Positions 62,191 through 64,000 of a stretch of DNA of 64,000 nt are shown piece by piece. This DNA comes from Ardenticatenaceae bacterium (GTDB lineage Bacteria; Chloroflexota; Anaerolineae; Promineifilales; Promineifilaceae). The notes below the pieces were generated by a model. It searched no databases. It was not told where the DNA came from and saw only the letters and a program-made list of their open reading frames with translations. The position numbers were made by a program, and so were the translations under genes. The first letter of the stretch is position 1. Each line of letters begins with the position of its first letter. The stretch lies in NCBI GenBank assembly GCA_020634245.1, contig JACKCC010000017.1, positions 117,777 to 181,776 on the forward strand, in the 5' to 3' direction.

Positions 62191-64000
62191 TCACGTCAAC
62201 CCCTGCCGCCACAAGCGGCTGATTTCGGCATCAGGTAGGTCGCTGGCCAGCAGCCAGCCGAGCAGGGTGGCGCAGTCGTGGGTGAATTGGCGGCTGTCGT
62301 CGGTGTTGATCGTGGACGGCCGTTCCCACACTGGACTGAGGGCTGAGTGATGAGGACTGAGGACCAGAATCGCATCATGCCGCAGCGCCTTCATATTGCT
62401 GACGTGTACCGAAATCGGGCTTTCCGAAAGGACGACGTAGCGGTTGACCAGGACAAACCCGGCCCGCTTCAAAGCAATCGTCAACGCCGCCCAGCCTTTG
62501 GGGTTCCAGTGGTGAAAGGTGAAGACGAAACGGCCGTTCTCCTTCTTCAACACCCGGTGACACTCCGCAAAAATGCCGCTGATGATTTCCGTGTAGCGGC
62601 TCTGGCGGTCGTTTTTGTGCGGGTCAACGGCCGACTGACGTATGTCGTAATCCCAGTCGGCGGCATCAGGCAGCAGTTGGCGCAGCCAGACACGGAAGAA
62701 GGCGGCCAGGTCGCTGTACTGCACGCTGTCAAAATAAGGCGGGTCGGTGACAATGGCATCGACGCAGTCGTCGGGCAAATCGAGCCGGGTTGATGACCCC
62801 TGCCGCAGCCAGAAGCAGCGCGTTTCACCGGCCATTTGGGCCAAATCGCCCACCTCAATCCCGGCGTCTACCTCCCCTTCGATTTCGATGAAGGTGGGCT
62901 TTTTGTGGTTCAAATCCCGTTCGCGGGGGGCGGCAGCCCAGAGACGGCCGTTCCGCACGTTGGCCTCAAACAATCGCTGCAAGGTCCCCGACGATTTGCG
63001 CGGATAGACCGGATTGTTTTCAACGGCCGTGTACGGAAACGAGTAAGCATGATGGGAAAACACATGCCGGATAGCCCCGGCCCGCCGTTTGTTTTTGCCT
63101 TTGTAGCCGGAAAGCATGGCGTTAAATTCCAGCGACGTCGAGACCAGCAGGCCCAGATTCAACCGAATCAGCGGCTCAAATTGGGGTAACAAATCAATGG
63201 CTCGTCGCAAATAAATGAGCTGGCGACTGGAAAACAGATCAAGGTAGTTGTCAATGCCGCGCAAAATCAGTTGGCGCGATTTCCGCCCCGGTTCAATGTT
63301 GAAGTCGGCGCGATTGGGGAAGAGGAACGGCCGTTGCTCCTCCGCCGCCTGCCAAACCGCTTCATCAGCCTCAGCCAAATTTTTGAAAAACGAGCCATGT
63401 TCCCGGCAGCGCCCGACGATAACCAGCGGCTCATAACGCGCATAAAACGGGGTCGCCACCTCTTCCTTATACCGTTGGCCGCAGTCAGGGCAGGCTTTCC
63501 GCTGCTTGTTGTACAATGATGGTTTGGCCGACTGACCACCGCAGACGCACGGTTCATCGCCGGTCAAAACGGCATGACAGGCCGGGCACAGCCGGATCGT
63601 TGTGCCATCGGTTTCCTGACGCAAGACCAACGAATCGACAAACAAGGCCGGGCCGCAGTCGCAGTGGCGGCGTAGGGCATGGAGAGTGAAGCGTACGGCC
63701 GTTTCTCTCTGGCAAATAGGACAACTCGTCGTGAAATAATCGGCCAATTCTGTTTGCAGTGTGCGAAAAAAACGCCGGTAGGCCTGCTCCAAATCCATCA
63801 ACTTGATTGTCGACAGTGACGCCCGCGCTTGCAAAACCGGTATCGGGTCTAAATCCGCGCCCAGCACATTGGCCCCCAGGCGAATCGCCTCGTGCAATGT
63901 CGTCCCGCCGCCCATCATCGGGTCGAGGATGAGCTTGCCCTCCAGGCCGCCCGGCGCGTAATAATCTCGCTGGGCTTCATCAGCCACCAACTGCTTCAAA
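62191..64000 (-). CDS. DNA methyltransferase with zinc-ribbon insertion (5' end outside window)
   Basis: At least 602 residues; the frame runs to the right edge, so the N-terminus is missing. SAM motif I is LILDPMMGGGTTLHEA. An insertion with four CxxC-type motifs (CPIC, CDCG, CPACH with CVCGG, CPDCG) looks like zinc ribbons. The catalytic motif IV is TDPPYFDSVQYSDL in the C-terminal third. The order I, insertion, IV fits an alpha-like amino-methyltransferase (N6-adenine or N4-cytosine), similar to DUF1156-type enzymes. No nuclease or ATPase partner is visible, but one could lie past the edge. Confidence 0.78.
   Translation of the reverse strand, partial: LKQLVADEAQRDYYAPGGLEGKLILDPMMGGGTTLHEAIRLGANVLGADLDPIPVLQARASLSTIKLMDLEQAYRRFFRTLQTELADYFTTSCPICQRETAVRFTLHALRRHCDCGPALFVDSLVLRQETDGTTIRLCPACHAVLTGDEPCVCGGQSAKPSLYNKQRKACPDCGQRYKEEVATPFYARYEPLVIVGRCREHGSFFKNLAEADEAVWQAAEEQRPFLFPNRADFNIEPGRKSRQLILRGIDNYLDLFSSRQLIYLRRAIDLLPQFEPLIRLNLGLLVSTSLEFNAMLSGYKGKNKRRAGAIRHVFSHHAYSFPYTAVENNPVYPRKSSGTLQRLFEANVRNGRLWAAAPRERDLNHKKPTFIEIEGEVDAGIEVGDLAQMAGETRCFWLRQGSSTRLDLPDDCVDAIVTDPPYFDSVQYSDLAAFFRVWLRQLLPDAADWDYDIRQSAVDPHKNDRQSRYTEIISGIFAECHRVLKKENGRFVFTFHHWNPKGWAALTIALKRAGFVLVNRYVVLSESPISVHVSNMKALRHDAILVLSPHHSALSPVWERPSTINTDDSRQFTHDCATLLGWLLASDLPDAEISRLWRQGLT

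Noticed and set aside
62347..62793. Plus-strand frame opposite the DNA methyltransferase
   Set aside because: It overlaps the DPPY-containing catalytic domain and has no start signal or motif.
1..64000. tRNA, rRNA and CRISPR arrays
   Set aside because: No tRNA-like cloverleaf with a TTCRA loop, no rRNA segments and no regularly spaced repeats were seen; the gaps are mostly under 300 bases.

Overview
The window looks like chromosome from a member of the Chloroflexota (filamentous Anaerolineae/Ardenticatenales-like bacteria). This is inference from protein style and gene content: moderate GC, many lipoproteins with Thr/Pro-rich linkers, PD40 propellers, a very large cyclase-AAA-TPR protein, a SARP-type regulator and NBR1-type Ig domains. 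I saw no rRNA, tRNA, CRISPR array or prophage. The palindrome ACGGCCGT is hugely over-represented (11 copies in the first 5.1 kb alone, in genes and between them), like the highly iterated palindromes of cyanobacteria. Blocks without it (about 16.0-17.5, 30.3-31.9, 33.2-35.0 and 61.1-62.3 kb) mark DNA of different origin.

Layout. 0-6.2 kb (+): end of a membrane protein, a U32 peptidase/RlhA-like protein, an SDR epimerase, a DegV protein, an unknown protein and an M19 dipeptidase. 6.1-12.6 kb (-): nucleotidyltransferase, PAP2-like protein, S-adenosylhomocysteinase with an adenosine-kinase-like PfkB enzyme (SAH removal), GT2 glycosyltransferase, PlsC acyltransferase and a LysM lipoprotein. 12.7-17.6 kb: a small membrane protein, a soluble-adenylyl-cyclase-like giant and a small NHLP/RiPP-leader-like protein. 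17.8-24.5 kb (+): MFS exporter, membrane-anchored Mrr nuclease, sulfotransferase, MerR regulator, dihaem cytochrome c, BNR-repeat protein and a frameshifted NmrA gene. 24.6-27.9 kb: a two-component system whose kinase is fused in frame to a cupin.

27.9-38.6 kb is accessory-looking. It holds a P1B-4-type metal ATPase, a complete IS1-family element (1182 bp, 23-bp inverted repeats, 8-bp target duplication, A AAA AAG frameshift site), a SARP/BTAD regulator followed by two unrecognised proteins that seem to share a beta-rich domain, a sulfotransferase and a CPC-type metal ATPase with an extra zinc-ribbon-like insertion. 38.7-42.1 kb is a ferrous-iron operon: a membrane-anchored DtxR-FeoA fusion followed by FeoB split into GTPase and permease genes, behind a near-consensus promoter and a DtxR-like palindrome.

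42.2-50 kb: a THUMP RNA methyltransferase, a possible 26-residue peptide gene, a DUF4258-like protein, M20 peptidase, flippase-like protein, FAD oxidoreductase, UDP-sugar dehydrogenase and a small death-like adaptor domain. 50-62 kb (-): KimA-like potassium permease, ABC exporter pair, M23 lipoprotein, PD40 propeller, a 1068-residue glycosidase/NBR1/C39-like protein behind a perfect 34-bp palindrome, and two small envelope proteins. The window ends inside a zinc-ribbon DNA methyltransferase gene. All functional calls rest on motif recognition by eye; no database search was run.
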